DNA of 64,000 nt from Burhinus oedicnemus (Eukaryota > Chordata > Aves > Charadriiformes > Burhinidae): contig VFFE01007633.1 in NCBI GenBank assembly GCA_008921705.1, positions 430,135 through 494,134 of the forward strand, written 5' to 3'. The translations under genes and the position numbers were made by a program. Below the pieces are notes generated by a model, which made no database searches, had not been told where the DNA came from, and saw nothing but the letters and a program-made list of their open reading frames with translations. Within the stretch, counting starts at the first letter, position 1. Each line of letters opens with the position of its first letter. Shown here in pieces: positions 40,683 to 55,982 of this stretch.

Positions 40683-41587
40683 TTAATTTATTGCCTACCA
40701 TGATAAAACAGCTGCATTAAACATAAGTATTAAGAATCTGATGTGCTTTTCATTATTTCCTTATTTTTAATTAAAAAAAAAAAAAAATTAAATCACTATT
40801 TCTCCAAAAGCGTGCTCTCCAGTCAAACAAGTCTTGTTCCTTATTGCATAGGTACCCCTGAGAATAAGAAAATGGAATATCTAAAAAGGAAAGTTTTTTA
40901 CCAAAATTTCATTACCAACTGTTAGGGAGCATCTGTTGTCACACATGATTAATTGCTCATCCAGCTTTAATCTGAGGAAGGTGTCTTAAACTTACTGATT
41001 TGGCTATTTTTGTAACTTTGTATTAGTATTTATTTTATCAGAAAGAATATAAAAAACAATGAAATATTAAAAATATCAGTGTGTTACAGGTTTTGACACA
41101 TTGCTACACTCAATTTGTACTTCAGCTGTAAGTAATTGAAAGTGTATTAACAAATAAACCATTTAATTAATATAACACGTCTCACTAGTAAATATTAAAT
41201 GGTTCACTGAATTCAAATATTAGATTGCAATAAAAACCTGAAGTAATAAACCAGTAAAATCAAGTCAGTAAAAATATTACTTCATTACTCCAGCCACCCA
41301 TATTTTATTGACAAGGGAGAAATCTCTCTTAAGACTATACCTATTCCACATTCTGTATATAAACCACAGGTCTTCAGTGCAGCACAATTTCTGTACAGAT
41401 TGTATTTTCCAGCTTCTCATAAAGTTGTTATTTTTTCAATTTTTTTTTAAAAACAAATTGCATAGTCCCGCCTCCTGATTTTTAAAAGCAGGGCTAACTT
41501 CAAAGTTCGATTACGTTGTTCAGGTCTTTTTCTGAGCAAATTTTGAAAACCAGCAAAAATTCTTCTTAGAGCTACCTGTACTTAATT

Positions 41588-41975
41588 GCTGTCATGGTGA
41601 AGAATGTTTTCCTTATGTCCAGTTGGAATTTATTGTGACTAATGCCACTTGTTCTTTCACTGCATATTTCTGGAAGGAAGGGTCCTTCTTCACTTGTCTT
41701 CTCCAGGCTTAACTTCCCTCAACTTTTCCTTGTCCTGTGCTTCAGCTTCCTAATCATCTTACTGGCTCTCTGTTGGACTTGTTCTATTTTAGCAATCTGT
41801 GCCTTGTGATTTGGAGGCACAAAACTATAGACATAGTTTCCAGATGTTACTTCATGAAGGCTGTGAAGGGGAAAACAGTACCTACTCTCAACTTGCAGGC
41901 CACATTATTGCTAGTGCAATCCAGTGTTCAGTTAGTCTTCATTCCTGCAAGGGCATCCTTTCTGCAAACTATTAT
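41588..41975 (-). mobile_element. old CR1 LINE remnant, antisense orientation on + strand
   Basis: Plus-strand text shows the reverse complement of a CR1 3' region in order: GAAGAATGTTTTCCTTATGTCC, CTTCTCCAGGCTTAACTTCCC, GCTCTCTGTTGGACTTGTTC, GGAGGCACAAAACT, CAACTTGCAGGCCACATTATT. Thus the element itself is on the minus strand, the same direction as CSMD1. Heavily diverged; frames of 81-83 codons on the plus strand are spurious. Confidence 0.7.
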
Positions 41976-43862
41976 CAACTAGAAGTAAAATTATTGAAAT
42001 GTTCTTCAATCCCTAAATCTATTAAAACTGCTAAAAATATATCTTTTTAAAAGAAAATTTATATCACAAATGGAAAAGGATCGGATTGAAGTAGTGCCTA
42101 TGGCCAGTACATTCAAGTATCTTTTCTGTCAGGCCCTCTTCAAGTCAGTACCATCATGAGATCCAGCATAGAGAAATAATATTGTCAGGTACTTGCCAAC
42201 CATTTTAAATGTTAGCTATAGATTCTACTTTTGTCAGTTTCTCTTTTTAACAAATAAGAATAAAAATATTTATTTGTTTAGGTAGCTGGTGAATAGTTTT
42301 TAGAAAGCATATAGTAAAATTTGAAATTTTGAACATTATTTATTAAAAACTTCTAAATTGTGATAGTATCTAATTATTCAATATCCTAATTAAACATTAA
42401 AAAAATTAAACACAATGTAATTACTTTAATGAACTTTACAACTACTGATATGGGCCTAGAGATATTTTGCACATTCTTGATCAGCAATTCTAGTGAAAAA
42501 TATTGTGTAATAAAGCTTCTAATTGGATAAATGTGTCTTATGGTGAAGCTCCAATAGCATTTCACTGTAACTACTGTCTTGGGGTTCTAATCACTCTGAA
42601 TTATTTGATAGATCCATTCTCTAAGTTCCAGCCACTTTCTTGTTCTACTGGTTATCTCCTGCATTCTATACAATTCTAGCAGGGAAAAAAATTACATCCT
42701 ATCAAAGCTCACTTTCAGAAGTCAAAACTATAATAAAGAATGCAGAGTACTTTTAAACTTTCCTGTAGTACAAATCTCAAGGATTTGTGTTACTCCCACC
42801 CCTAAAACATTGATTAGTAATTTTTATATGATATAAATTGTTGTTTTTGAAATAGGACAATAACTATTTAAAATATATTTTATTTGATAATTATTTAATC
42901 ACAGCTGTTGCAAATATCTACTGTGCAAATATATTTTTCTTCTGAAGAAATTCTTCTGAAATGTAAGAACAAACTTTCTAAAACATGAGAAAAATGGAAT
43001 TAATAATTTTCTTACTACAAAGCCATGAACAAAAATTGTAAATGAAATCATTGAGCTTGTCTCAAATGATAATAATAAAAGAGACAAGTAATCAAGAGTT
43101 CAGTACTAGAGTGACATTATGAATTATTATTCGCAGCTGTAATAAACTTTTCCCAAGCTCTCAACCTGTAAAAATCTAACTGCTTTTGTCAGCAGCTTTC
43201 CAAGTTCCTCAGTGAAAAAACTGCTGAGTCTTTACAGGTTTCACTGCATGTAGAAAGTACCAAACACACTGAGTTGCTGTGCATTCAGTCTTTCGTTAAG
43301 TAAGTAGTAAAATGTATTTTATTGCTAATTGTCTGGACTTGAATTAGGGAAACTTGCTTTGCAGAAAAGCATGTCCTGCATACAACTGTACAAGATTTAG
43401 AGATTTTGTCCAAGTATTTTGACACATTGAAAGAACCAGCAAACTGGCACTTTTATGTAAAATTGCTCTCTTTCCTTCCACTGTACTTGTTAAATGTGAT
43501 CCTACATGTCTTGCCCTTGTTAAAACATGAAAAACAAAAAGTTAAAATATAAGAGAACATTTGATGCTTGTTTTTTGACAACTGATTTTACTTTGCAGGA
43601 AGCTTGAATGAATGATTATCCTATGACGATGAGTGATATAATCAATGAAAGTATTCAGAATATGCTTGGATGGCAGACACAGATGGCTTAGCTAAAGTCT
43701 GTTGATTAGGGAGAAATAAAAGGTCAAAACCTAGTATCAATTTCTGTGTCAAGAATACATTTATTTTTGACAAGCAATTTGCAATATATTGAAAATCTAA
43801 GGTCGCTATTACATACGAAGGACATTTGAACAGTAGAACAATGATTAATGATTGATAAATCA

Positions 43863-44027
<165 letters not shown>

Positions 44028-45350
44028 TTAATTACAGTTGTCTGTATTAATTCAGTCTGAAACTGAAAATCTAAAGATTACAAAGTGACAGTTTAGTGGT
44101 TTTGCTTTTGTTTGGTTTTCTTATAATGACATATCTAATGGTTCTTTCTTAGGATATAATTTTTATCAAAATTTCTTTAAAATCAGAATACATAAGAGTT
44201 TTATTTAAATACAAGCATTCATATAGGACAAATTATTTAGTTGAAAGAAACTGTAAACACAGAATTTAGGTGGGGTTTTTTCCCTATTTGAATATATGTC
44301 TATAGTTATCTACGTATCTTTGTAAAACAAAAAAAAAGGTACTGCATAATTAAACAGCACAACACAGTTGTCTTGGGTCTCAGAGGAATACACAGTAGCC
44401 TGCACAGCATGCCATGGATTCTGCTTTATGAATGGATGCTTGAATTGTCTTGCTTTTTATAACTGCCTAGATGATGATCAAAAGAGCATATAGATTATGC
44501 ATATAAAAAAATCTTCAGATTCATATGTATATAAAGAAGAACAGAAAGAGTAAGGGAAACCCTTTCAGCTACAGAAGTTAGAAGGGATATTTAAGGACAG
44601 GGGAGCTCCAACCTTCAAGACCAGTCAGGTATTATGTAAGTAGCAGTTCTGCACATATCATGAGAAAAAACTGAACAAGCATATGTGGTATGTTCCTTCC
44701 ACGTATGGGCAATAAATGTGGCATGCTGAGGGACTGCTGGATTTACCAATTATAAGTGAAAGTGCTACATCATAGGAAGTCTGTGTCTCAAAGATTTCTC
44801 AGGAAAAGCCAAAGCAGGGAGTGGACGAAAAGGATATGTGCTTTTGGAGAAATAGTAAACATAAGGAGTGGCTGTTTTTAAGTTAAAATATCTCCGTGTG
44901 TTGGATATTGAATAAATACACCTCTATACAATGAAAACAAAGGATTGCTGTCACTCTTCTCAGCTTTTGAGAACTAATGGAAAGGCTTGGCTTCCTATCA
45001 AAAACTTAATTAAAGTGTCTTATAATAATTACACTAATTACGTGCAATCCGGTGCTCTTTTTTGGGGGGGAGTCAAATGATTTCATCAAACACAACTAAA
45101 ACCTATAGATTTTACAAGAATAAAAGATTGTCATACACTGTTATTTTAACCAAGAAGCCAAAAAAGAAATTATTTGGAAAATAAGTAAATAGATAAATTA
45201 AATTATTAAAAATAAAATAGTCACATTACTTTTGTTTTTAAGCAAGGAAAAGATCATTGCATATTCTAAAAAATTACTTTTTAATATAAGGAACAAAGGA
45301 AACCAACGTTACTCCTCTCTGGGAATCTTAGACATAACCAATTACATTTT

Positions 45351-45630
45351 AACAACTGCCTCGAAAGCAGCTCTGAGGAGAAGGACCAGGGGTCCAGGTG
45401 GACGAGCTCACTGGTCTGGTGCCGCGATTGAGAGACGGGACGCAGCTTGATGCAAGCTAAATGTTGAGTTTATTAGGACTATCCACAAATATTTATACAG
45501 ATCAAAAGGCAGCGTGTTTCAAATCGATTGGTGCTTTTGATACATATTACAAACTGATTGGTTGCCCCTAATACAATCTTCTAAACATTTACTTTCCTTA
45601 GCTGCAACAGTCCTCCCTGTGCAGAACAAC
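45351..45630 (-). mobile_element. solo LTR (268 bp) with 6-bp target site duplication
   Basis: The element 45357-45624 starts TG and ends CAG on the plus strand, and is flanked by the perfect direct repeat AACAAC (45351-45356 and 45625-45630). On the minus strand it has a compact retroviral promoter layout: two CCAAT boxes (ATTGG at 45557 and 45527 on the plus strand), a TATA box TATAAATATT (45488-45497) and the polyadenylation signal AATAAA (45469-45474). The size and 6-bp duplication fit alpharetrovirus-like or ERVK-type avian elements. No internal genes adjoin, so it is a solo LTR. It lies in the same direction as CSMD1. The one extra base at 45624 beyond a TG...CA border is unexplained. 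Confidence 0.72.
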
Positions 45631-47605
45631 AGTTTCTCAGTCATGAGACAACTGCCTAATCTTTATCTACACACAGAGTCAGCACTCCCTATTCCTCTAG
45701 GGTACAGTTCTTATCTTAATCTACCCAAGGCCTGTGGCCAACAAGTTCCAGCACGCCTCCTTCCATCAGCTGAACGGCACTAGGACTTTTTCTGAGGCCA
45801 GTCAAATCCTGCCCCACAGTCTGGGGCTATCAAAGGACCCTGTTGCCAGCTCCCAGCTCTGCTGACCCAGCTGATGTGCTGCAGGACTGTACCCAGTGAG
45901 TGAGGGCACAGCCTGTGCTTTGGTCATCCTCAGTCATTCCTGCCCTTGTGGAGCTGACCTGCTCTTTCTGCTCCCTGACAGAAACTGGACTTCAAAATCA
46001 CACTTGAAATATCTCTACAAGTTTAACTCCCATATACAGGCAGCAATTAATACTACAAGTCTGTGTCTTCTCTTAGCAGCTTATATGAATTATTCAAAAG
46101 TCCAGTGTAATGATAGAAGAAGAGAAGTTTAATCTATCAGTAGGCTGAATAGGATTATGTGGTTGAAGTGAAACTCAAATATCACAAGGAATCAGTTCAT
46201 GCCATGAATTTAAAATCTTTATTTTTTTTTCTCTTCTTGCTTTGAGGATACCAGAAACTAAGCCACAAAGTCTATCTTGTAATTACAGGATGAAATTCTC
46301 AAGTCATGAATATTTTAACTGGAATGAAAGTATATCACTTATGCTTAATTTAAAACAAATTCAAAAGTTACGGAGTTGTAAAAATGTTCCCTTCTATAAT
46401 GTGTTTTCCTATTTTCCAATATGTTTCTGATAATACCTTTGATAATTTTTATGATTATTTCTTTGTAGTATATCCACTCTGCAGGAAAGCCTGTGAGTGC
46501 TTAGGCTAAAAAAGGTGCAAGAAAAGTTGTTTTGTGGGTTAAGGTTGTAAAATTTATCAGTGCAGTGCTGTATCAGTGAAACATATCCTAAACAGAGCTC
46601 TGTTTTGACTATAAGTAACACTTGTTTTAGCAAGCAAAACCTACATTTTCAGAGGATGTATTTTAATAACTTCATTAAAGATTGTGAAATTAATAATGAA
46701 AACATTATGCCTGAGACTTTCCATTAGTGTTTCAGAATATACCTACTGGCAGTTGCCAACTGTTACCTAGATAAATATGAAATTTGTTTTCATCATGTCT
46801 GACTGTAAAATGCTACCATAAAAAAAAACCCCAAACAATAAAAACCACACCACAAAGAAAAAAAGTTGAATTAATTCACTTAATTAGGGTAATTGACTTA
46901 AAGAACTAAGTGCATCATTTTCAGAGATTCTTAGGATCTCAGCACTCATTTTAGGTTCTTTTCCATTTTTCATGCTTCTAAATTTGTAATGTTTTTTCAT
47001 CCATTATTTTAAAGAAGTTCAAAAAGGGGCAATTAACTATCAGTATAAATAAAGAAATATAAACTCAGAGCACTTCACTAAAATTGCGTCATGAGCATTT
47101 TTGCTTGATATTTTCAGTTTTGATTGGGTTAAGCTTTATATTACAAGAGGGCTTTACGTGACAACAAAGGCGGTCCTGAGTGTATTTTGGTTCTGGCCTC
47201 CTATATGACTCCTACCCTTAAAACTATGTCCATATATATGTTTTATATAATGGATCTGTATTCCATATCTATATTTAAACATAAAATAATTTCTTTTGTT
47301 TACACTTTCCACTCACATCATTGTTCTTTACTTTAAATTATCAGTATCTCAATTTTACTTAAAACCAAGCCCTGTGACAAAAAGAAGGATTCTTCACTCT
47401 ACTTCCTTTGGATCTTTGGCACAGCCATCATTACAGTACTATGGTAAAATGAGATTAGGGTGATTCAAAGAGCTCATGCAGTCCTCAGTAATCTGTGATT
47501 CCATTATAACCCACAGTCTGAGAGTTTTGTCCTTCTCATAAATCAAGTCTATTTTATTAAAGAGTTATTAAAGACTCCACAAGGGAGTATAAATAGATAA
47601 ATATT

Positions 47606-47749
47606 TATTTATCTAGTATGGTTTACTCCATACCAGAGACACAGGTGTAGTAGCCATGTAAATGACACTTTAAAAACCTCTATACCTTAACTGAAGTCAT
47701 GAGTATGCTTCTTAAAATGGAACACACAGTAAACCATACTAGATAAATA
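47606..47749. repeat. 22-bp perfect inverted repeat with 100-bp loop
   Basis: Arms 47606-47627 and 47728-47749 are exact reverse complements (core word ATCTAGTATGG and its complement). Outside them both arms include a further GGGAGTA/TACTCCC match, separated by non-matching bases. The left arm also holds a local AGATAAATA/TATTTATCT palindrome. The pattern suggests a small palindromic or MITE-like insertion of roughly 170-190 bp, but no target duplication was established and the family is unknown. Confidence 0.75.
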
Positions 47750-48797
47750 GACCTAAAGTACTCCCACAAGCATATATTCCAATATAGTTTTACTCAGATT
47801 TAATAGTGTCAAGATATCCAGTCTTTCAGTTACCAATTTCTGCTTCTTTAGATACCCAGTGTTATTTAGAATAGATATCACAAGCATCTCAATACTGTAT
47901 TAATTGTTCACCTTGGAATAAGAATTATAATTATTGAGGCAGAAAATTAAAATGACGTCTCAGAGCTATGGCTAACTAATTTACACTCTATCCCTTGTTT
48001 CAGCATTTGTGTTGTATAAATATAGAACAATTTTAGCAAATCAAAAGAAAGTTACGTATATTAGTTATTGTCAATAAAGTACTAAATGATTTATGTTGAA
48101 AAATAATCTCCTGTAAATTTTTAGATTTTTAATTACCTATTGGATGATCTTCAAGATGAACTCAGTATGAGATATTGATGTCTATTTTGTTAAGATACAG
48201 GCATTTTTTTAGGAGCTCTGTCTGTCTATTCTAGACCTTTATTTCTAGGTGTAAAAAATAGGGGATTCAAAAGAACATTTCCCCTGATTTTTTGTTTCAT
48301 AAAGTGCTATAATAATAGTTATTATTTTAATAGCAAATTATTTCTTAAGAAATAAGATGTTCATTCTGCTTTAAAAAATTAAGAAAATAAATGTTGATTT
48401 TTAAATTTAAATTTGAATTTTGTGTCAAAGACACAAACAGCCCAGCAACTAAGATGAGAAGTATATCAGTTTGCATAGTGAACAACAGGTCATTTTTCTT
48501 TTTCTACACTACTCAGTGTTTTATAACAACTTCTTAAATAATACAAAATATAATTGTTCTACAAGTGTACTTTCATAAGGTATTAAAGCTAAGCTACTGC
48601 AATGTCACAGCAAAAGCTGCATTCTGCAATCTTTATAAGTAAAATGATTCATCCTGCTGTTCCCTGTGCTCTCAATATTCACCATATGGAGAGAAAAAAC
48701 ACTTGCTATTTTTCTTTAAAACCTTTTAAAAACCAAAGTTACTGAGTCAACAACTACTGAGAAAAAAACATCCATCCCAATTCCACTTTTTTGTTGA

Positions 48798-49450
48798 TGG
48801 TAGTCAACAAGCTCAACACAAGCCAGCAATGTGCCCTTACAGCAAAGGTGGCCATGGGCCTCTTGAGCTAAGTGTTAGGAAGATCATTTGCCCAAACATC
48901 AAGGGAAGTGATCCTTCCCCTCTGCTCAGCACTGGTGAGGATACATCTGGAGTGCTGTGTCCAGTTCTGGGCTCCCCAGTACAAGAAATACATGGACTTA
49001 GTGGAGTGAGGCCAGCGAAGAGCCAGGAAGGTGATTAACAGACTGGTGCATCTTTCATATGAACTGATCCTGAGAGCACTGTGGGAGTTTAGTCTAGGAA
49101 ACTGAAGGCTTGAGGGGATTTTATCAATGTGTATAAATACTTGATGGGAGCAAATGACGAAGAGGGAGGAGCCAGACTCTTCTTAGTAGTGTCCACTCAC
49201 AGAACAATGATCATGAATCAAAACACATGACGTTCCTTCCTAACACAAGAAAACACTTTTTTACCGTGAGGGTAGTAAAACATTGGCACAGGTAGCCCAG
49301 AAAGGTTCTGGAGTCTCCATCCATGGAGATATTTAAAACCCAACTGGACGCAGTCTTGGGAAATCTTTTCTAGGTGACCTTGCTTGAGCAAGGAGATTGG
49401 AGTAGGTTCAGAGGTCCTCCTTCTCCAGAGGTCCCTTCCAGCTTCAGTAA
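48798..49450 (+). mobile_element. CR1 LINE, 5'-truncated, diverged
   Basis: Follows the CR1 ORF2 C-terminus and 3' end: CAAGCTCAACACAAGCC near the start, CTGGTGAGGATACATCTGG, CAAAACATTGGCACAGG-like sequence around 49277, TGGAGATATTTAAAACCC and GAGGTCCCTTCCAG near the end. It lacks a clean octamer tail. Stops and indels throughout. A different, older-looking subfamily from the copy at 50214. Confidence 0.82.
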
Positions 49451-49749
49451 TGATATGTACAGGGGTCCATCCAGGAGATAATTACAGTGTAGGTTTGAGG
49501 ATGATCCAGGAGGCAAGGTCAGAAACAGAACTTTAAACAAGTACATATAACATAATTCAGGCAGTGAGTGAAGGCCCAGGGCTGAGTTTAAACAGATTTC
49601 CTGTGCCTTTGGGTGGGGGTTGTAAGTGGACATCCCAGCTGAAGCTGGTCAGGGTAATTAAGATCTGTCTATGCCCTCAGACCCACACTTGCAGGTATTA
49701 AATTAAAATCTGCACAAATGGATACTTTACTATCCTGTGATTCAAGTGA

Positions 49750-49809
49750 ATAATAATAATAATAATATCAACAATGAAAACAACAAAACAACAACAACAG
49801 CAATAATAG
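49750..49809. repeat. AAT/AAC microsatellite
   Basis: Six TAA units (49750-49767) followed by AAC/CAA-type units. Low complexity; the matching minus-strand frame is a shadow. Confidence 0.85.
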
Positions 49810-50109
49810 GTATAAGCATATATAATAGGGACAGGTTTATAATAATAATATTATAAATATTAAAAAGGTATCTAGAGTAATTTAATTTTTTGTGGGTAAA
49901 TCTGTTTAGCATGCAGACCTGTTGGTCTAATCTGAAAGGCTTGAAAATAAATGTTGCATACTTTTGCATTATTCTGGGTTCTCTGTTTCCTTGGTAAATT
50001 ACTGGGTTTCTTTACAGAGTGTTTCTACAATCTCCATGCCTTTCCTTAAATTGGCGTAATCCATAATTCTGTGGATATTCTGCCCACCTCTGAAAAGATG
50101 AGTTTAAAT

Positions 50110-50204
50110 GATATATACGTATGTGTGCATATGTATGTGTGCATATGTGTGTGTGTATATATATATAAAAATAAAGGCGTGTGTGTGTCTGTGTGTGTAT
50201 TTAT
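50110..50204. repeat. TG/TATG-rich microsatellite
   Basis: Mixed GTGTGT, GCATATGT and ATATAT units immediately upstream of the CR1 copy that begins near 50214. The boundary of the CR1 lies within a few bases of the tract. Confidence 0.88.
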
Positions 50205-50213
50205 AGGCATATA

Positions 50214-50735
50214 TTTGCACTGGTGAGACCACATCTTGAATACTGTGTTCAGTTTTGGGTCCCTCACTACAAGAAAGATATTGAGGTGCTGCAGTACGTC
50301 CAAAGAAGAGCAATGAAGATCGTGAAGGCTCTGGAGAACAAGTCTTATGAGGAGCAGCTGAGGGAATGGGGGTTGTTTAGTCTGGAGAAAAGGAGGCTCA
50401 GAGGAGACCTTGTTGCTCTCTACAGCTACCTGAAAGGAGGTTGTAGCGAGGTGGGTGTCAGTCTCTTCTCCCAAGTAGCAAGTGATAGGATGAGAGGAAA
50501 TAGCCTCAAGTTGGATATTAGGAAATATTTCTTCACCAAAAGGGTTATCAAGCATTGGAACAGGCTGCCCAGGGAAGTGGTTGAGTCACCATCCCTGAAG
50601 GTATTTAGAAGAGGTGTAGACATGATGCTTAGGGACATGTTTTACTGGTGGACTTGGCAGTGCTAGATTAATGGTTGGAATCGATGACCTTAAGGGTCTT
50701 TTCCAACGTAAATGATTCTATGATTCTATGACTCT
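50214..50735 (+). mobile_element. CR1 LINE, 5'-truncated, relatively young
   Basis: About 520 bp; a 161-codon frame (50181-50666) runs almost undisturbed through the ORF2 C-terminus: [55 protein letters not shown]. The tail ends with three octamers (ATGATTCT twice, ATGACTCT) at 50712-50735. The long open frame and clean tail suggest it is the youngest CR1 in the window. It is a truncated copy without RT or endonuclease and cannot move on its own. Confidence 0.92.
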
Positions 50736-51861
50736 TATTTTATGTGTTAGTGTGTGTGCGTCAGGGCAGGGATTATAATCCAAAGTGCCTGAAATAATGT
50801 TAGACTTGTACTGAAGTCTACTAGAGTGGTGTTTGCATAGATGAAGTCATCGAGAGAAGTAGCAATTAAGCATTATGGACAATCGGCAACCCACTGCATC
50901 AGCTCTCCATGCCTCTTTTCTTCAGGAGTATAGACATAGACTTAGGCTATGGCTACAGTGGACACTAAACAGTACAAGAGCCTAATCTTTGGCCTTGAGA
51001 CAAAACAGCATGACTGACCGCAGCAAATACCTGTACTAGTACTAGTACTGCTATTCTCACTTTGAGAAACATATGCGAGTGGCCTACTGTGAACAGCCTC
51101 TGTCTTCATGCTTTCTCCTGCACTGTGACTAAAATTTTAAAGAGTGCTGTAAGGTCTGGATCAAAATCATGACTGGAAAAAGTCTAACAACTGAAGTCTA
51201 ACAACTTAAGCTATTTCCAGTTCCCAGTTCTTGCTCTGAGCACAATTCAAATGGTATATGCATAGCCTAAGTTGCTACATCCTTTTAAAATGCAGTTCTA
51301 AATTACTATCACTAGGAAGGTAATACCTGAAAATAATACATCTTGAGACTATGTGGGAGCACAGATAAATCCCTATTATTATAAATCAGTCATATATTGA
51401 AGCTCTATTTTGTTGAAAGGACTGCCCCTACTTGCCGTCTAAGAAACAATAAATTGGCAACAGACATACAAATAGAATAAATAGAAAAAAATGGATAGGA
51501 CAGTAATATTTCATAATTATTATTTAGTCTGTTTTATATGGATTCTCATATAGATCACAAAGCCTTCCACTAAAATTGATGTAAAGGGGAAACCATGGAT
51601 ACTTACATATTACATTATAACCATTATTATGAACACAATATGTTTTGCTTTCAGAATTTTAATTACTTTTTAAATAGTTAAAACAATACATTAATGACTA
51701 AGCTATAGTCCAAAACTCATACCATCATCATTTTTACTTTTTAACCTCAGATTTTTTTTAATACAAGCTATATGTGTAGAAATAGTATAAATAGCCTCAG
51801 GGACTAAAAAACTTTGAATTCACTGGGAGGACAAGGGAAATGGCAAGAAAACAGTACCTAC

Positions 51862-52056
51862 CATTACAAGATGGCAATGCTCTGTTCCATGCTGGCTTTC
51901 CATCTGCACCAATTACACACGTTATAGTTGAAGGATCGATAATCTTATATCCAGAATCACACTGGTAAGTGATAGTTGAACCAAGCTTAAAGTCTGTTCC
52001 GATTCTTGTCCCATTCATGATGTTTCCAGGATCAAAACAAGCTTCCCGTGGCTTTT
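51862..52056 (-). CDS. CSMD1: CSMD1 exon 4 of window: complete Sushi domain
   Basis: A 195-bp phase 1-1 exon encoding a full Sushi domain with the linker EKPREA in front. The four cysteines are in ACFDPG, YQCDSGY, ITCVIG and LPSCN, with the conserved tryptophan in PAWNRA. NGT in MNGTRIG is a glycosylation sequon. The acceptor is TTTTAACAG|AA and the donor is TAATG|GTAGG. The frame joins exon 3 as Y-K-E-K and exon 5 as N-A-P-C. The KPREACFDPG linker and TDFKLGS stretch fit CSMD1 better than what I recall of CSMD2 or CSMD3, and this is one of the main reasons for the paralogue call. Confidence 0.95.
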
Positions 52057-54579
<2,523 letters not shown>

Positions 54580-55982
54580 TCATTTCTTTTTCATGAGTTA
54601 AACACTACTGTGACTGTGGCTGCCAATCTTCTGCCTAACACTTTCTTCCCCAGAAATAAAAGTATTTTTAAATATGATTCACAGTGAAAATTTACTAACT
54701 TTCAATGGAGTTCTCTTTGCCATTGATTTGAACACCTTCACCTTTCCAAATGACCTACTATCCGACCATCATGCAGGCTCTGTCTACAGTCAATGAAAAA
54801 GAAGCCTATCCTCCCACCCATCTTAAACACCTCTCTCAAGATGGAATGAATCACCTGCTGCAGAAAGGCTGCCTCTTACCAGTGACCACTGGAATGATCC
54901 AGACAACTAGTTTAAATTAAAAGTCCAGCTTTTAGTTGGCTAAACTGGATGATACTAAATCCACCTATTACAAACATAAATTTACTATTTTAGAAAAAAG
55001 ATGCTTTCAAATGGACAGACCACTATTCTGCAACTTGCCTTTGTTCATACCGAACTTATATCAAAGAATTATGATAAATTAAAGTGAATTATTATTCGCA
55101 GTAAACCATCAATGCTATGCCATATTTGATGGCATTTATACATTTATACAAAGTAACTATGAAGATAATATGAATGAAATGTCTTTCAAAGGAATTTAAT
55201 TGAGATGAGTTCTGAGACAATTTAAAGATAAAAACAGGCATTTATGCGAGAAATTTATACAGAGCTAGATAAAAGGATATATTAGGAACAATGAAGAAAA
55301 TATAAGAGAAGTAAGACTGCATTAAAAAAAGCAGGCAAGAACTCAGTCAAGTGACTGGATTTTTTTCTTTCTAACTATCTTTGTAAAAAAAAATAAATAA
55401 ATATTTGGCTTTTTTGCAAGTGTGGTGGTCAGTTTTTTTCTTTCTATTACATCAGTTGGTACTGTTAGACACTAACTTTTCCAAATAATGTAAGACAGAA
55501 AGGAGCAATATCTTAAGCTAAGAAATCAGCAGAAAAAATTTGCTGAAGTAACATCAAATGGAAATGGTTTCATATAATGAATATTTTATGCCCTATTTTC
55601 AAGAGGTAAGAGAAGCCATAAAAGTGTTTTGAAACTTTTGCTAAGACAGAGAATTTTTAGTTGAGAGTTAGAAGCGTTAAAGGAAATAGCGGTGTACAGA
55701 CCAAAACCAAGGAAAAGCAAATAGTACAGGGCAATGGGTTTCAATCTTTCTGTAGCCAACAAACATTTGACAAAATATATTGCATCTCCCTATTCTCAGC
55801 CCACATTCTCATCCTATGTAGACACTACTGTCTTCTCAAAGCCAGTTCCTTGAAAACAGTACAGGTCTTAGCTGTAGCATATTGCCTAAGAATGAAAAAT
55901 TTTAGATAAAATGAACAGAAAATGGTATGTTAAGAAAGTAGATTTTGTAGATGTCAAAGAAACATTACCCCTCTTGAATACC

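Noticed and set aside
50181..50666. 161-codon plus-strand frame
   Set aside because: It is the C-terminal part of CR1 ORF2 in a truncated LINE copy, with its first codons from the upstream microsatellite; not a host gene.
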